Part shown: positions 32,418-43,129 of the stretch, piece after piece
Layout: each line of letters begins with the position of its first letter
Position numbering within the stretch: position 1 is the stretch's first letter
Source: Antedon mediterranea
Lineage: Eukaryota; Echinodermata; Crinoidea; Comatulida; Antedonidae
Direction: 5' to 3'
Length of the DNA: 64,000 nt
Assembly: GCF_964355755.1 (NCBI RefSeq)
Contig: NC_092670.1
Coordinates: forward strand, 28,881,795 to 28,945,794
The notes under the pieces: model-generated
Database searches by the model: none
What the model was told of the DNA's origin: nothing
The model's input: the letters and a program-made list of their open reading frames with translations, nothing else
Made by a program: the position numbers and the translations under genes

Positions 32418-32584
32418 GAAATAATCAGCCTTTAGTTTATGGTGTTTTTAATATAATTTTTTACTAAAGAATTACGTGTTAAAACTATAGTTTCTATTAA
32501 TACTATTAGGCCTAATTATTAGTCTCTAAACCCATGTCTATTCTAGTAGTAGCTGTGTGGGTGTGTGTGACGTGTGTGTGTTAG

Positions 32585-32632
32585 GTATGACCAAAGATAG
32601 TTACACTATAGTGTAACTATCTTTGGTATGAC
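32585..32632. mobile_element. Micro-palindrome with 7-bp flanking duplication (2)
   Basis: A perfect 34-bp palindrome (32592-32625; arm CAAAGATAGTTACACTA) is flanked by GTATGAC at 32585-32591 and 32626-32632. It has the same architecture as the 32374 example, 170 bp away, but a different arm sequence. Both cores start with C and end with G, as do the other two. Confidence 0.75.
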
Positions 32633-33161
32633 ACAATCCGAGTAATAAGTCAGCAAAATTAAACAATAAACATTACACAAAAATACATTTTTATTCTCGT
32701 GGGTCAAATCTTCCCATCTCATGTGTTCATATACGCACATTTTTAAAGTTCCTTTGAGTACATGCATATTGTTTGATAATAAAATAGCAGAATTAAAAAA
32801 ATACAGTACACAAATTATACACATTCTTTATTCTTGTGGGTCTAAGCTTTCTTTGGGCTATGTCCAATGAATTACTACTTAGTTTAATGTCTTGCCTAGC
32901 TGTCGATTAGCCTCGACTCGACACATTTTGTGTGAAGAAGAGTGCGCGAAGGCAATCACGTGAATTTACTTATAATCCTAGGCCTACTGTAGAAAGTATC
33001 GTATCGCAGTTGTGTAATCACTTCTTGTTGCTATACGCTTGGGTGCACACGGAACAACAAATTTAACTGATGAATTATTCATGTTTATTTTGTGACGTTT
33101 CATGAAGGGGTCCCCAACTTATGTACGAAAAAAAAAATCGCCCCCCCCCCCCCCGCCTCCT

Positions 33162-33211
33162 GTGGCTGCTTGGCCGGCTACTTCCTGAATTCCCTCGATA
33201 GAGATCCTGCT
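33162..33211 (+). repeat. 50-bp direct repeat, copy 2
   Basis: Identical to 31673-31722 over TGGCTGCTTGGCCGGCTACT through TAGAGATCCTG. It is followed by the CGGTATGTCYRCCAGGCGG-type repeats described next. Confidence 0.75.
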
Positions 33212-33229
33212 GCAGACTGTCTGCCATGC

Positions 33230-33345
33230 GGTATGTCTACCAGGCGGTATGTCCGCCAGGGGAACATATTCTCGACGATACCATTTTTTTTAGAGGGAAA
33301 ATATCTGTACTTTGTTTCTGTAATGTCTCCAAGGCGGTTTTTCGC
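33230..33345 (+). repeat. Dispersed repeat shared with 45965-46070
   Basis: GGAACATATTCTCGACGATA, then TTTAGAGGGAAAA and GTACTTTGTTTCTGTAA, match 45983-46047 in direct orientation. GTATGTCTACCAGGCGG and GTATGTCCGCCAGGGG form a local duplication. No gene is seen. Confidence 0.6.
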
Positions 33346-33399
33346 GCCGCGGCTCTAGCCAGCTATGTCCCAGGAGGACACATTCATTAATAAGCTGTT

Positions 33400-34220
33400 T
33401 CATAGCGGTAGGACTGACAGTTTTGTGAATTTGGAAACTCGACTATAATTTATAGGTAGCTGCTGGACCCAAAAAACGTCTGGGAGAAGAGAGTCTATAT
33501 GAAAGCCTTTGCTGATAATACAGTATTATTGAGATGTAGACGGAAATCTGTAAAATCTTGATCAATAAACAATAACTTCGTTTTTGCTGTCAACCAGGCC
33601 GGTATTATAATAAGTCACTGTCAAATAAATCATTCGATAATGGTCAAAACTTTATTTTGGCTCTGTCAACATAAAGGGAGGTATACAGTATTTACAATGA
33701 CTTTCTTTGACTGTCAATCTAGGCCAATGTTATAATAATACGCCGTCAGATATTAAATCATTGAAACAGTCCTCGTAAATTTTTTGTTGGTTATCAGATG
33801 CCGTGGGGGGTCCAATCAATTATCGTCAGAAGGTGAACAATCAGTCTAGGTAGCAGCAGCAGATTATTAGGAACGCCTGCTCCATTAATTAATCCAGAAA
33901 AAGGTTTGTACATTATCTATTTATTTATTAGCCTTCTCCTAACACAATTATATTTTCTTTAAAAAAAAGGTTTTATAAGTGGTTTCAACATTTATGATAG
34001 TAATGTCACAGTTCTGTGTCTGGACGCAAGTTCATAGACCTACTAGTTATATTATTCATATTAACTGATACTTAGGCCTACTCTTCATTTACCGTAAAGT
34101 TCAGTTTTAATGAAATATATAATATAAATTGGCTTCGTAACAATTAATTAGTTTTGAAAAGGTTAGTTTTTTGGTGATAGGTGAAAATGACATGTAACTT
34201 CGTAATCAATTTATTTTTTT
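33400..34220. other. Intergenic, no feature recognised
   Basis: Moderately AT-rich sequence. A ~110-bp motif with GTCAACCAGGCC..ATAATAA / GTCAATCTAGGCC..ATAATAA (33590 and 33714) is repeated once. Otherwise I see no gene or element. Confidence 0.35.
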
Positions 34221-34224
34221 TGTA

Positions 34225-34620
34225 TAAAGGCCCAATTACACCATGGAGGTATTATACCTCCATGATTACACTATGACGATAACGACGGACGATAAATATA
34301 TAGCATGCATTTTTTTTACATAAACCAAAAGAAATTAGAAAGGTTTTCGTTCTAGACCTATAGGATAATCATTTATGCTGTCTTTGATAAAAATATTGTT
34401 TTTCAAATTCCAATCAAATGACGTCATGATAAATAAAAACAATAAAATCGGTGTATTGTCACGATATTATTGGTCTTACTAATCATGACGTCATTTGATT
34501 GGACGTGTGAAAATATAATTTTCATCAAAGGAATTGTTTATATTTCTTTTGGTTTATGTATTAAAAATGCACATTTGTCTATTTATCGTCGATCGTTATC
34601 GTCCTAGTGTATGGGCCTTA
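34225..34620. mobile_element. MITE with GGCCCA termini and internal CRE-like palindrome pair
   Basis: The left end TAAAGGCCCA and right end (opposite strand) TAAGGCCCA are followed inward by matching TACACTA-GACGATAACGA, CGACGATAAAT and ACATAAACCAAAAGAAAT on both sides, giving arms of about 100 bp. Toward the centre CAAATGACGTCATGAT faces ATCATGACGTCATTTG. The left arm carries an extra 30 bp (a micro-palindrome plus 7-bp duplication) that the right arm lacks. No coding capacity. Confidence 0.8.
34235..34271. mobile_element. Micro-palindrome with 7-bp flanking duplication (3)
   Basis: The core at 34242-34264 is a 23-bp palindrome around one central base (arm CATGGAGGTAT), flanked by ATTACAC at 34235-34241 and 34265-34271. 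It lies in the left terminal repeat of a MITE; the right terminal repeat goes from GGCCCA directly into TACACTA, so the core and one duplication are demonstrably extra. Confidence 0.8.
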
Positions 34621-34989
34621 TTTCATTTCATTTATTCCACATTTATTTAGTCATCAATTACAGTACATCATAATTACAGTACAACTGAGAACAGGGATCC
34701 TGCATAAAAAAGCTATAGCTTCGTTTTTTTGTAGGACCCTTTTACATAGGAACTTTACGGTAAATGTTCAATTAATAATTAATCATTAATTGATCATTCC
34801 GATTTTATTAGTTGGACTCTTGCGCAGTTGCTGTCTAATCGTTGTTGTGTAATATCATTTCGAACCATATTAAAATCATAAAGAGATTCATATTCCTTAA
34901 CATGTGGCTGTGCATGGAAGTCTGGTCTACACAAACTCGGCCCCGGGCCTGAAAGTGTTGGTGAATTCATAATTATACTTAATATTATA

Positions 34990-35200
34990 TTTATATATAT
35001 ATATATATAAATCCAAAGGCAAATTACTGAAAAAAATGACAATGCTGTGGGTATCAGTGGCTGGATCTCAATGGAGATACAAAAATAAAAAGCGAAAAGC
35101 TAAATCAAAACGATAAAGTAAACAGCCAGAAAAGTTAGCAGAGCTTTCGGGCAACACTAGCCCTTCATCAGTGCAAGTGATATATAAATATATTATTATA
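34990..35200 (+). repeat. TA microsatellite and dispersed repeat related to 19917-20010
   Basis: A TA run (34990-35011) is followed by ATCCAAAGGCAAATTACTG, TGACAATGCTGTGGG, GGCTGGATCTCAATGGAG and AAAGTAAACAGCCAGAAA, in the same order as 19917-20010. It ends with AGCTTTCGGGCAACACTAGC and CCTTCATCAGTGCAAG, a phrase I associate with Penelope-like terminal repeats (weak inference). No ORF. Confidence 0.5.
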
Positions 35201-35469
35201 CAATTGAAAGCAAAACCCGTTGAATCTCAAATCATTAGGACTAGAAATTTGGCTTATCAATCAAATAAATACTTTCGTTCAAAATGAAACTCTAACCTCT
35301 CTAATCAAAAGATTGAACTCGAAAACGGACCGTTTTTTTTAATTGGGTATGTTGAAACATTTCCATATTCATTTAAAAAAGTACATTAATTATGGTATTG
35401 ATCAGTGGCTATAGAGGCGTAAAAACCCTCGGTCAATATCATGTAAAATGCACTGTGGAAGGGTCATTA

Positions 35470-36395
35470 TTAAGACTGCAAAATTGGGCTTATCAACAAA
35501 TAAATACTTTCGTTCAAAATGTAAAATCAAGGCTGAAAAATTGGGCTTATCAACAACAAAATATTTTATTATTAGACGCGATAACATCAAGGATAATCAG
35601 TATAATTATTAATATAGCCACTGTTACTTATAGTTTTATTCTACATGCTAAAGTAAATAAAAATCCACTAGAAAACAAACAAGTCTGAATGTTATGCTTA
35701 TTAGCCATGTTATGTTTGTTACTGTAGGCCTATGATTGTTTGTAATGTCCACATATTATTTCCGTGGGCATATCCATAGTGTATCACTCACAAAAAAGAC
35801 GTGTTTCTTTCTTTAGATTTTGAAAAATGATTTGTGTTACAGGTTGACACAAGAGTCAAATGCTCAAGATATCGGCTAACGCCATGGGACCCTTGGCTTA
35901 TCAATGAATAATAAATACAGTACTACTTTCGTTCAATTGAAATCGGAATCTGACCGTTTCATTAAATTGGGTGTGATTAGGCCTAAACATAATAATTTAT
36001 TAAAAATGTACAATAAAAACAAATGCATCAGAGGCGTAAAGAACCCACGGTCAATATCATATAAAATGTATATGGTATAAGCACTGTGGTGGAAGGGTCA
36101 TTATTATTAAACTGGAAAATTCGGCTTATCAACAAATAAATACTTTCGTTTAAAATGTAAAATAAGACTGCAAAATTGGGCTTATCAACAAATAAATACT
36201 TTCGTTCAAAATGTAAAATAAGACTGCACAATTGGGCTTACCAACAAATAAAATACTTTTTTTAAAAAATGTAAAATTAAGACTGGAAAATTGGGCTTAT
36301 AAACAAATAAATACTTTTTTTCAAAATGTAAAATTAAGGCTGGAAAATTGGGCTTATAAACATATAAATACTTCCGTTCAAAATGTAAGAAAACA
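35470..36395 (+). repeat. Minisatellite, ~58-bp units in two clusters
   Basis: The unit GACTGCAAAATTGGGCTTAT, then CAACAAATAAATACTTTCGT and TCAAAATGTAAAATAA, occurs twice near 35474-35570 and about five times at 36113-36390, with isolated relics at 35245 and 35900. The clusters are separated by about 500 bp that itself contains a second copy of the flanking GGTCAATATCAT..GGAAGGGTCATTATTA sequence (35432 and 36050), indicating a larger duplication. Open frames across it are fortuitous. Confidence 0.75.
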
Positions 36396-36412
36396 TTTTT
36401 TAAATATAATCC

Positions 36413-36563
36413 TTAAGCTCTGTCTATACTATCAAACTAAATATGATGTGCCCATATTATATAGACATGACGATGTCATATCACTACGATAATCGGGCAT
36501 ATCACTACCATATTTGGGCACATCACACTTTTTTGGTTAAACTAGTTGGGACAGTGTAGACAC
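36413..36563. mobile_element. Short MITE, copy B
   Basis: The left end TTAAGCTCTGTCTATACTAT and the right end (opposite strand) GTTCTGTGTCTACACTGTCC are inverted. Internal GATGTGCCCATAT and ATTTGGGCACATC are also inverted. It is the same family as 17680-17806, with an extra internal duplication of the TATCACTAC segment. Confidence 0.65.
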
Positions 36564-37557
36564 AGAACTATGTGATCGAAACATAAGTCGGAATTGGACT
36601 GACGCGATTGATTTAATTGGGTATTTTTATTAATGTAATGATTCATTAAAAACTATAATACCGATACGCGTTTGGTATTGATCAATGGTGCAAAAAACCC
36701 TGAGAAATAATGTTATAACGCGATTTGGTGATAGCTTAGCAATAATACAACCCATACTATTATTATAAATAATTATTACAAATCCATTCATATAACTTTT
36801 CATCGCGAACCGAAAATGTATAAATGTTATTCTACAGACAGTAATTATATATTCAAAAGCCATATTTTTATTATTATCAATACCTAAATGCGATAGTAAT
36901 AACCACATACATTATTCCCAATACAAGTTTGTGCGTTTAATTATAGAAAGAAACGACTGTGCTGACAGGCCAATGACATAAATCACAAGTAAAGTCCCAA
37001 TTGTTCACTTGCGTTTTGATTGGCCGACCTATTATATTAGATTAATGAAGACTGTTCTTACAACTGTCCAGTCAACAAGTTACGCGGCGTTTTTTGTAAG
37101 AAATATTTCTTGTTTAATTTATTTATTTATTTGGAATTACACCTTTAGATCGGTGGCACACTTAGCAAAAAGGTGCATCCTTTACAATAACAATATAAAA
37201 TATAACAATTAACAGAAAAGTAAAAAGGCAAAAGCAACTATCAACCCCTATCCTACCCCCACCCCCTAATTTACATCGATACATACAGTAGATCATTACT
37301 TTACACAAATGAATACAAAACAAAATATAGTAAAAGTGTATTAAATAAAATCACCTGACTAAACACAGGTTATTACGTAAACCCACCAACCCCCTCACCC
37401 ACCCCTTTTCAATTTACTTAATGTAGCAATGTAGATAACATAGTTATTGAGTCATGGAATTCAGTGAATCATTTCGAAATTTCCATGCTTGTTTTTTAGC
37501 ATTTTTTTCCATTCCTTTTACAAAAACTATCCAAAATATTTTCACACTCTTCATCGA

Positions 37558-37842
37558 TTAAATTATCTGAGTATCCCAAAATATATTTAAGTTTGTCATT
37601 TTCATGAGAATAATAATAATAATAATATATAATAATTTACATTTTTTATTATTATCAATATTCCAATTTGCAGTTCTATCATTCAAAGGTAGAGTATTTG
37701 AACGAGCTTTAAATTTTAATGCAGCACCTTCAAAATTAGTTTTATCAATTAAGTAGTTTTCAAGTCCATGTTCTGATTTTAATGTTTCATAGATTTGGAG
37801 ACTTGATTTATTTTGTAATTCAATTCTCCATTCATCTATCAT
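37558..37842 (-). pseudogene. LINE A ORF2: C-terminal remnant
   Basis: The frame has YETLKSEHGLENYLIDKTNF and LKFKARSNTLPLNDRTANWN, matching the sister copy's region before its Cys/His motif. The motif itself is replaced by an ATT-rich microsatellite (37610-37660) after CKLL, so the zinc-knuckle-like end is lost. LNIFWDTQ-type sequence then resumes the family end. Confidence 0.7.
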
Positions 37843-37859
37843 TATAGAGTTAAGTTTTC

Positions 37860-39215
37860 TTAAGATTTCAGAAATTGGAAAGTAGACTTCTTTATAATTT
37901 GAGAGAGTAGTGAAAATATTTTGGAATCACAATTACACTTCAAGAGAATATCGTTTATACAAGATAGAAACTTATACCTTAAGTCTTTAAATTCACAATT
38001 AAGTTGTAGCATTCCAATAAACTTAATTTTTGGCCATCGATAGTTTTCCATCTTTATAATTCTATGGAAGTATTTCATACGAAGAGCGTTATGGATCTCG
38101 TTAATTGGAGACCAACCAAGCTCTCCATATAAGGCGGCACAATGTGTATTTCGAGGTGCTTTTAAGATATAACGTGCCATTTGGAGCAGCTGGAGACGCA
38201 ATTTATCTATATCTATTCTACTTAAACAGCACCATACTGAACAACCATAGTTGATGGATGGGAGAACTATCGATCTCCACAGAGTATCCCCATAATATAC
38301 TCTGTTAAAGTTATCAAAGCTACTGATAATTGATTTAACATACGCTATTAATTTTTGACCTTTTTTTATAACATTCTCAATTTGTATATGGTCATTTAAT
38401 TTACGAGAAATATGTACACCGAGATATTTATATGATTCAGTTTCAGATATAAAACCATTACCTAATTTCCATTGTCTTACTTTATGAACACGTTTACCAG
38501 TTATCAGTATATTTGACTTTTCAAAATTAAAACATAATTTCCATTCCTTAGCAAAATTTCCTGCAAGGTCTAACATTCTTTTCATTTCCAGTTCATTGTT
38601 AGCTAATAATACAAAATCATCATCCCAAAGAAGGCTACCCATCCATGTATCATTCACTCTAATACCTATATCATTGGATCTTAACATTTTGGTTAACTCA
38701 TTTATGTAGATGCTAAATAGAACAGGTGATAAAACGCACCCTTGTTTTACTCCTTGATCAATATCAAAAATATCTGTATCCATTATACAAGAGGAGACTT
38801 TACCTTTAACATTAGCATAAAGCTTATCAATCATCCTCCATACCTTTCCTCTTATTCCTGTATTCCAAATTGATTTCATTAAGTCGTCTCTCCATACACT
38901 ATCAAATGCTTTTCGGAAGTCCAAGAAGGCCATGTATGTATGCTTACCCTGTTGTAAGCGACAAGTTGCTATACTCTTTAAAACAAAGATAGGATCTTCG
39001 CATCTATACGAAGGTCGAAAGCCTCCCTGGACTTCCGAAAGAATAGCATTGTCTTCAAGATACAGAGAGAGATATTTTTGGCAACTATCCTATTAAAAAT
39101 TTTGGATATACAAGAGGTTAACGATATCCCTCGATAATTATTGAGATCATTGCGATCCCCTTTTTTGTAAATAGGAACAATTACACTAATATTCCACTCG
39201 CTTGGTATTTGTTCT
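37860..39215 (-). pseudogene. LINE A ORF2: reverse transcriptase core
   Basis: After a frameshift near 39200 the minus strand reads PSEWNISVIVPIYKKGDR, DLNNYRGISLTSCISKIFNR, then (after a one-base slip near 39080) GGFRPSYRCEDP. The frame from 38933 has FLDFRKAFDSVWRDD, GVKQGCVLSPVLFSI and SLLWDDDFVLLANNE. The active-site motif is WDDD where the sister copy has WADD, so a catalytic-site change is visible. KKGQKLIAYVKSIISS and WRSIVLPSINYGCSVW follow. Confidence 0.8.
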
Positions 39216-40745
39216 AGTTTTAAAATTTGTAAAAATAGGTCTAATTAATTTGTCGCCACCATTCTTAATTGATTCATTTGTTATATTATCTAGACCTGGT
39301 GACCTATTATTCTTTGCCATTAGGATAGCCTCTTTTACAATATCATAATCAATCTTAACATCATACAAACAATTTTCGTCAACATCTTTAGCATATGTAC
39401 AATTTGTTTTTGTTTGATTTCTAATATTATTAACAAAACGGCTTGTAAGGTAAGTACCGCAATCATTAAGATTCATATTGGTTTTGCCAAGATTTTCCCA
39501 GTAATCGTTTACAACCTCATTCATTTTCTCTTTTTCGGCAATGTTTTCACCAGAGTCTCTTGATTTAATACATTGAATATTTTTACTGTTATTTGTATTG
39601 CCTTTTAGCACTTTCCAAAAGTCTTTACAAGATTTACCACCTTTGTTTGCAATTTCAATAGATTTGCTGACACGTTTTTCTGAGGTTTTCTGTGCAACAA
39701 GTTGCTTAACATGTTTCTGTGTCTCTTTATAATGCTCCCACAGTGTAACGCCATTATCATAATTCATAGTATTATTTTTGTTATTATTATAAGTACAGTT
39801 CCTATTAGTAATTTTATTATTTTTAACCCATGTTCTGTGTTCTCGCGACGCAATTTTCCTTTTTTTGATGGCATCGTCTATCTCTTTGTCAAACCATGGT
39901 TTGTTTTTATTATTTACATGTCTAATTCCGATACCTTCAGTGGCTGCCTCGATAATTGTTTTTTTCCAAAAATCCCATGTAGTATTGATATTCGTTTCAT
40001 TACTAACATTCCAGTCATTAAATTTTTCTTCAACTTTTTGTTGATAAAAGGAATAATCTTGGTTATGTTTAATATCCCAAATTGGTATATTTTGATTACT
40101 TGTCTGTTGATTACTTATGTTAAGATTATTTAGTGTTAACCATAACACACAATGGTCACTCCCAAAACTAAATTGTCTATGCTCATCAATAATTAGTTTA
40201 TTTACATAATTTACTAAGGATTTTGAGTATAACATGTAGTCTATCGTGCTTTGTTGATTATTTCTTTGCCATGTTATTTTACCTTCACAAAAAATAGTAC
40301 TATTAAGGTTAGTTAAATTAGCGTTTTTAGCAAATTGTATTAGCCTTTCTCCATTTGAGTTTATTACGGGGTCTCCGTTATATATGGAGTCACCAATCCG
40401 TGCGTTAAAATCATCTAGAAGTAGAATAAGAGGATTCATTTCCTTCTCTTCAATTCTAATTATTTCAGAGAGCAGTTGGGCGTATAGATCGTCAGTCAAA
40501 TCATTGTTTACTCCCTGGACCGGGAAATATGCAACACAAATATATAATGGTACCTTATCTACGCTAACTTTTACCCATAATCTTTCAAAATCATCATCTA
40601 TACAGTTTAAAATATTTTCAGATGTAACCACTATTTTGTCTGATAGGAATAACCCAATACCACCCCCCTTCTTTCCGTTACGTTCTTTCCCAACCCAGTT
40701 ATAACCTTTAATAGACATTGCGTTGCTCTCTTTTAAGTGTGTTTC
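39186..40745 (-). pseudogene. LINE A ORF2: endonuclease and start of reverse transcriptase
   Basis: The open frame shows ETHLKESNAMSIKGYNW, KKGGGIGLFLSDK, LLLDDFNARIGDS (DDFN in place of the usual GDFN), STIDYMLYSK and SFGSDHCVLWLTL, the ordered motifs of an APE-type endonuclease. The linker (CKDFWKVLKGN) and KNNRSPGLDNITNESIKNGG follow. The frame extends beyond 40745 to 40817 only because the adjoining repeat happens to be open: residues before ETHLKE are not LINE. The very N-terminus of the endonuclease is missing. Confidence 0.8.
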
Positions 40746-40866
40746 TAGTCCAGTCAATCTAATGATATACCCACCACAAATTGCAATAGTAACAAAGTAA
40801 GTATTTTTGAATTCCATATAAAGTGTAGAACGACATACTAAAAGTCACCGAAAATCCAAGCATTGG
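40746..40866 (+). repeat. Inverted repeat arm (left)
   Basis: TAGTCCAGTCAATCTAATGA through CACCACAAATTGCAATAGTA and CTAAAAGTCACCGAAAATCC to AAGCATTGG recurs inverted at 44808-44938. The two arms enclose about 3.9 kb. They could be terminal repeats of a composite element or simply two copies of one repeat. Confidence 0.65.
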
Positions 40867-41219
40867 GTCAAGGGGTCAGAGGTCAATAAAGGTCATTTTA
40901 AGTCAAAATTAATATGCCCCATTAATTACATATATTTAACCATTTGAAATACATTATATACAAGTGTGATTTATGTCATCCGAAAGTTTATTAAATTTCC
41001 TATTCAGTGATATCAAACTTATAGTCAAAACATTTTATTTAGCATGTCATTTTTGCGGAAAAACACAACATAATGTGTCAATTTTAGCTAAAAATGTTGT
41101 TTTCGCTCTAAACAACAATGGTATACACACAGGGATACCCTGGGGTGAACATTTCAGTCCAAAGCGATACACATGACCAGCTGAAGATGCAGATGAGTTC
41201 CTGTTGCTGTTGCTTCTGA

Positions 41220-41908
41220 ATGATCTACATTCCATTTTTTTCCAGATGGCATTTGTGTTGCCATGGTTACAGTATTTATATTGGGATGTGTAAGTATTTT
41301 AACGATTTTTTAACCAGTAGAAATACAAAGATGTTCAACAGCAGTTTGACAATGACCTCCATGTTGTATGACGTTCGGACCATCTGGGCTGGATTGTCAA
41401 CAGACCTGGTGATTGAAAAGGTTTCTATGAAAAGCCTCAAAGAAAACCAGAGGTTTGACAAGAGATTTAGGAATGAGTACATCCAGACCAAATCTGCGTT
41501 GAATGTAATGCCTCGCAATAGTATCAGGGCGTTACTCCAGCAGCGGCCAACATAAGAACTTTGGCCACACGTCAGGAACACAATAGCAATTGGAAAATCC
41601 ATTTGGACTTCATACCATTGACACGGGAGTTACTGCAGGTGACTCGGAATATTGGCAATGTGGTATTAAGCATTGAATATTTTGGACGGATGTTAGGCCA
41701 GAAAGTCTTGCAATGTATTCAAGATCCTGGCAATAAAGTACATACAGGCAAATATGTGTGCATCGATCCTACAGTTCCAGAGGAGACTCGAGGTGACAAC
41801 AAGGAAGTTTTTGAACATGAACTTTGTTATCCACCAGCACTTTTTGAAACAACCAACTTACAATACTTTCAGCTAATAAACCAACATGATGCCATGTGGA
41901 AACAATGA
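41220..41908 (+). pseudogene. Degenerate ORFs, unknown transposon-like protein
   Basis: One frame (41220-41555) contains IWAGLSTDLVIEKVSMKSLK, which resembles a motif (W-x-G-x-x-T/S-D-x-x-I-E-x-x-x-M-x-S) I associate with repetitive uncharacterised proteins of marine invertebrates. The overlapping frame (41561-41908) has FGRMLGQKVLQCIQDPG and ELCYPPALFETTNLQYF. Neither has a recognised domain. Being between inverted arms, they may be remains of a DNA element, but that is inference. Confidence 0.3.
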
Positions 41909-41919
41909 ATAGTCTAACA

Positions 41920-43100
41920 TATCCAACTCACTGAATGATGTCCGATAGGCCTACATTCTAGATGGTAGTGCTCTACTGCACAGCATTCCATGGAATAGTG
42001 TAGAGACTTGATGCGATCTGCCATCATAGTCTTTGATGATTATGAAAGCGGCTCATCCACCAAAGATGGCGCACATGGTAAGGCGGGTCAGGTGGTAGTA
42101 TCCCTGTACATTTTACCAGTGACATGTTCCACAAAATAGGATCACTTTCTGTAACAAACGACAATTTATAAATCTTCGTAATTAGTACCCGTACTTGAAT
42201 AAAATGGCAATGAGTGAATGCAGCTGCTGATGCAGATGTTATTTCGGATAGTACAAAAAACCATTGAATCAGCAAACAGGAAAACATCTGTCATTATCCG
42301 ATGACACGGATCTATCTAGTGCTCCTCTGCAATCAAGCATTTAAAACATCTTGTGATATTCTTTAGACTGGAACTGAGATGCTGGACTATCAAACTGGCT
42401 CAAACAGTACTTTTGAGAGACATCTGTGATAACCTTCTGTTTGCTCATGCGATACTGGTGACAAAACATACAGAGTTTTTGGAATTGGAAAACAAGTGGC
42501 TCTAAAAAAAGCTTGTCATTGCACTTATTTCTGACATTATGCTGTAGTCTTCAGATGCAAACAAGCTACAAAGGATGACATTCTGGTTGCTAGAGAAAAT
42601 GATTTAGTGTGTCTGTACAATAGACGACCTGGAGAACGTGGAATGCCTTTGACTCCATCCCATCTACAAGTACAACCTTGCATATATAACTTCATAATCG
42701 TACCACAACCAAGGTACATAACATCATGTTCAAGTTCAAGTTCAAGTTATCTTTTAGCAATGGAGTGGGGTTGATATGTGTACCGAAGATTGGGGATGGA
42801 AGATCAGATGATGGAAACATGGTTCCTCTACACACAGACTTAAAGCCAGCACCTGAGTATCTCCTTGAAGCCTTCAGGGGTAACTATAACTACATGTGGT
42901 GAATGCAACGGCATTGCACTGTACTGATACCCGAACAAGAAAGTGATACTGATGACATAGTTGTGAGTCCTTTTCTATTTGAAGGATTAAACAATATCAT
43001 CCCACACGGGGCAATTCAAATAAAAAGGTCTGGATTAAAATGATCTTACAAAATATACAAAAATATCACAATACACAGTACAATATAACAAGAGTCAAAG
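41920..43100. other. Unassigned sequence between inverted arms
   Basis: I see no intact gene. The composition is less AT-rich than its surroundings and short open pieces occur in several frames (for example RRPGERGMPLTPSHLQ near 42620, plus strand), compatible with a heavily decayed coding element. A run of TTCAAG repeats lies at 42730-42746. Confidence 0.3.
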
Positions 43101-43129
43101 TTCAAGAATTTAAGAGTCGGGTGGCAACT

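Larger units (their letters stand above)
32164..33142. mobile_element. Palindromic (fold-back) element, ~1 kb
   Basis: GCGATTTTTTTTTTTCGTAC at 32163 and AAGTTGGGGACC through CAACAAGAAGTGATTACACA (about 145 bp) recur inverted at 33000-33141. The right half from 32864 onward also exists as a direct copy at 61112-61376. The loop contains two very short palindromic insertions (32374-32417 and 32585-32632) and a pair of TTATTCTYGTGGGTC repeats (32689 and 32830). No coding capacity. Poly-C flanks the right end. Confidence 0.7.
37115..40745 (-). mobile_element. LINE family A, second copy, minus strand, with endonuclease
   Basis: The minus-strand element reads 5' to 3' from 40745 to about 37115. Its 3' end (GTGTGCCACCGATCTAAAGG, TTCCAAATAAATAAATAAAT) matches the 3' end of the 27537-30760 LINE, and the proteins share long blocks. 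It includes nearly all the endonuclease, so this is the longer copy. The 5' boundary is marked by switch into a repeat arm that is continuous at 44938. Several frameshifts make it inactive. Confidence 0.75.

Noticed and set aside
33092-33358. 88-residue ORF with Pro-rich start
   Set aside because: It spans the end of a palindromic element, a poly-C run and a 50-bp repeat; no homology-like features.
35470-36395. CRISPR-like array (58-bp repeated units)
   Set aside because: Units are contiguous without unique spacers and the genome is eukaryotic; it is a minisatellite.
42537-42719. 60-residue minus-strand ORF
   Set aside because: The plus strand here is equally protein-like in pieces; neither frame has motifs or length to support a gene.
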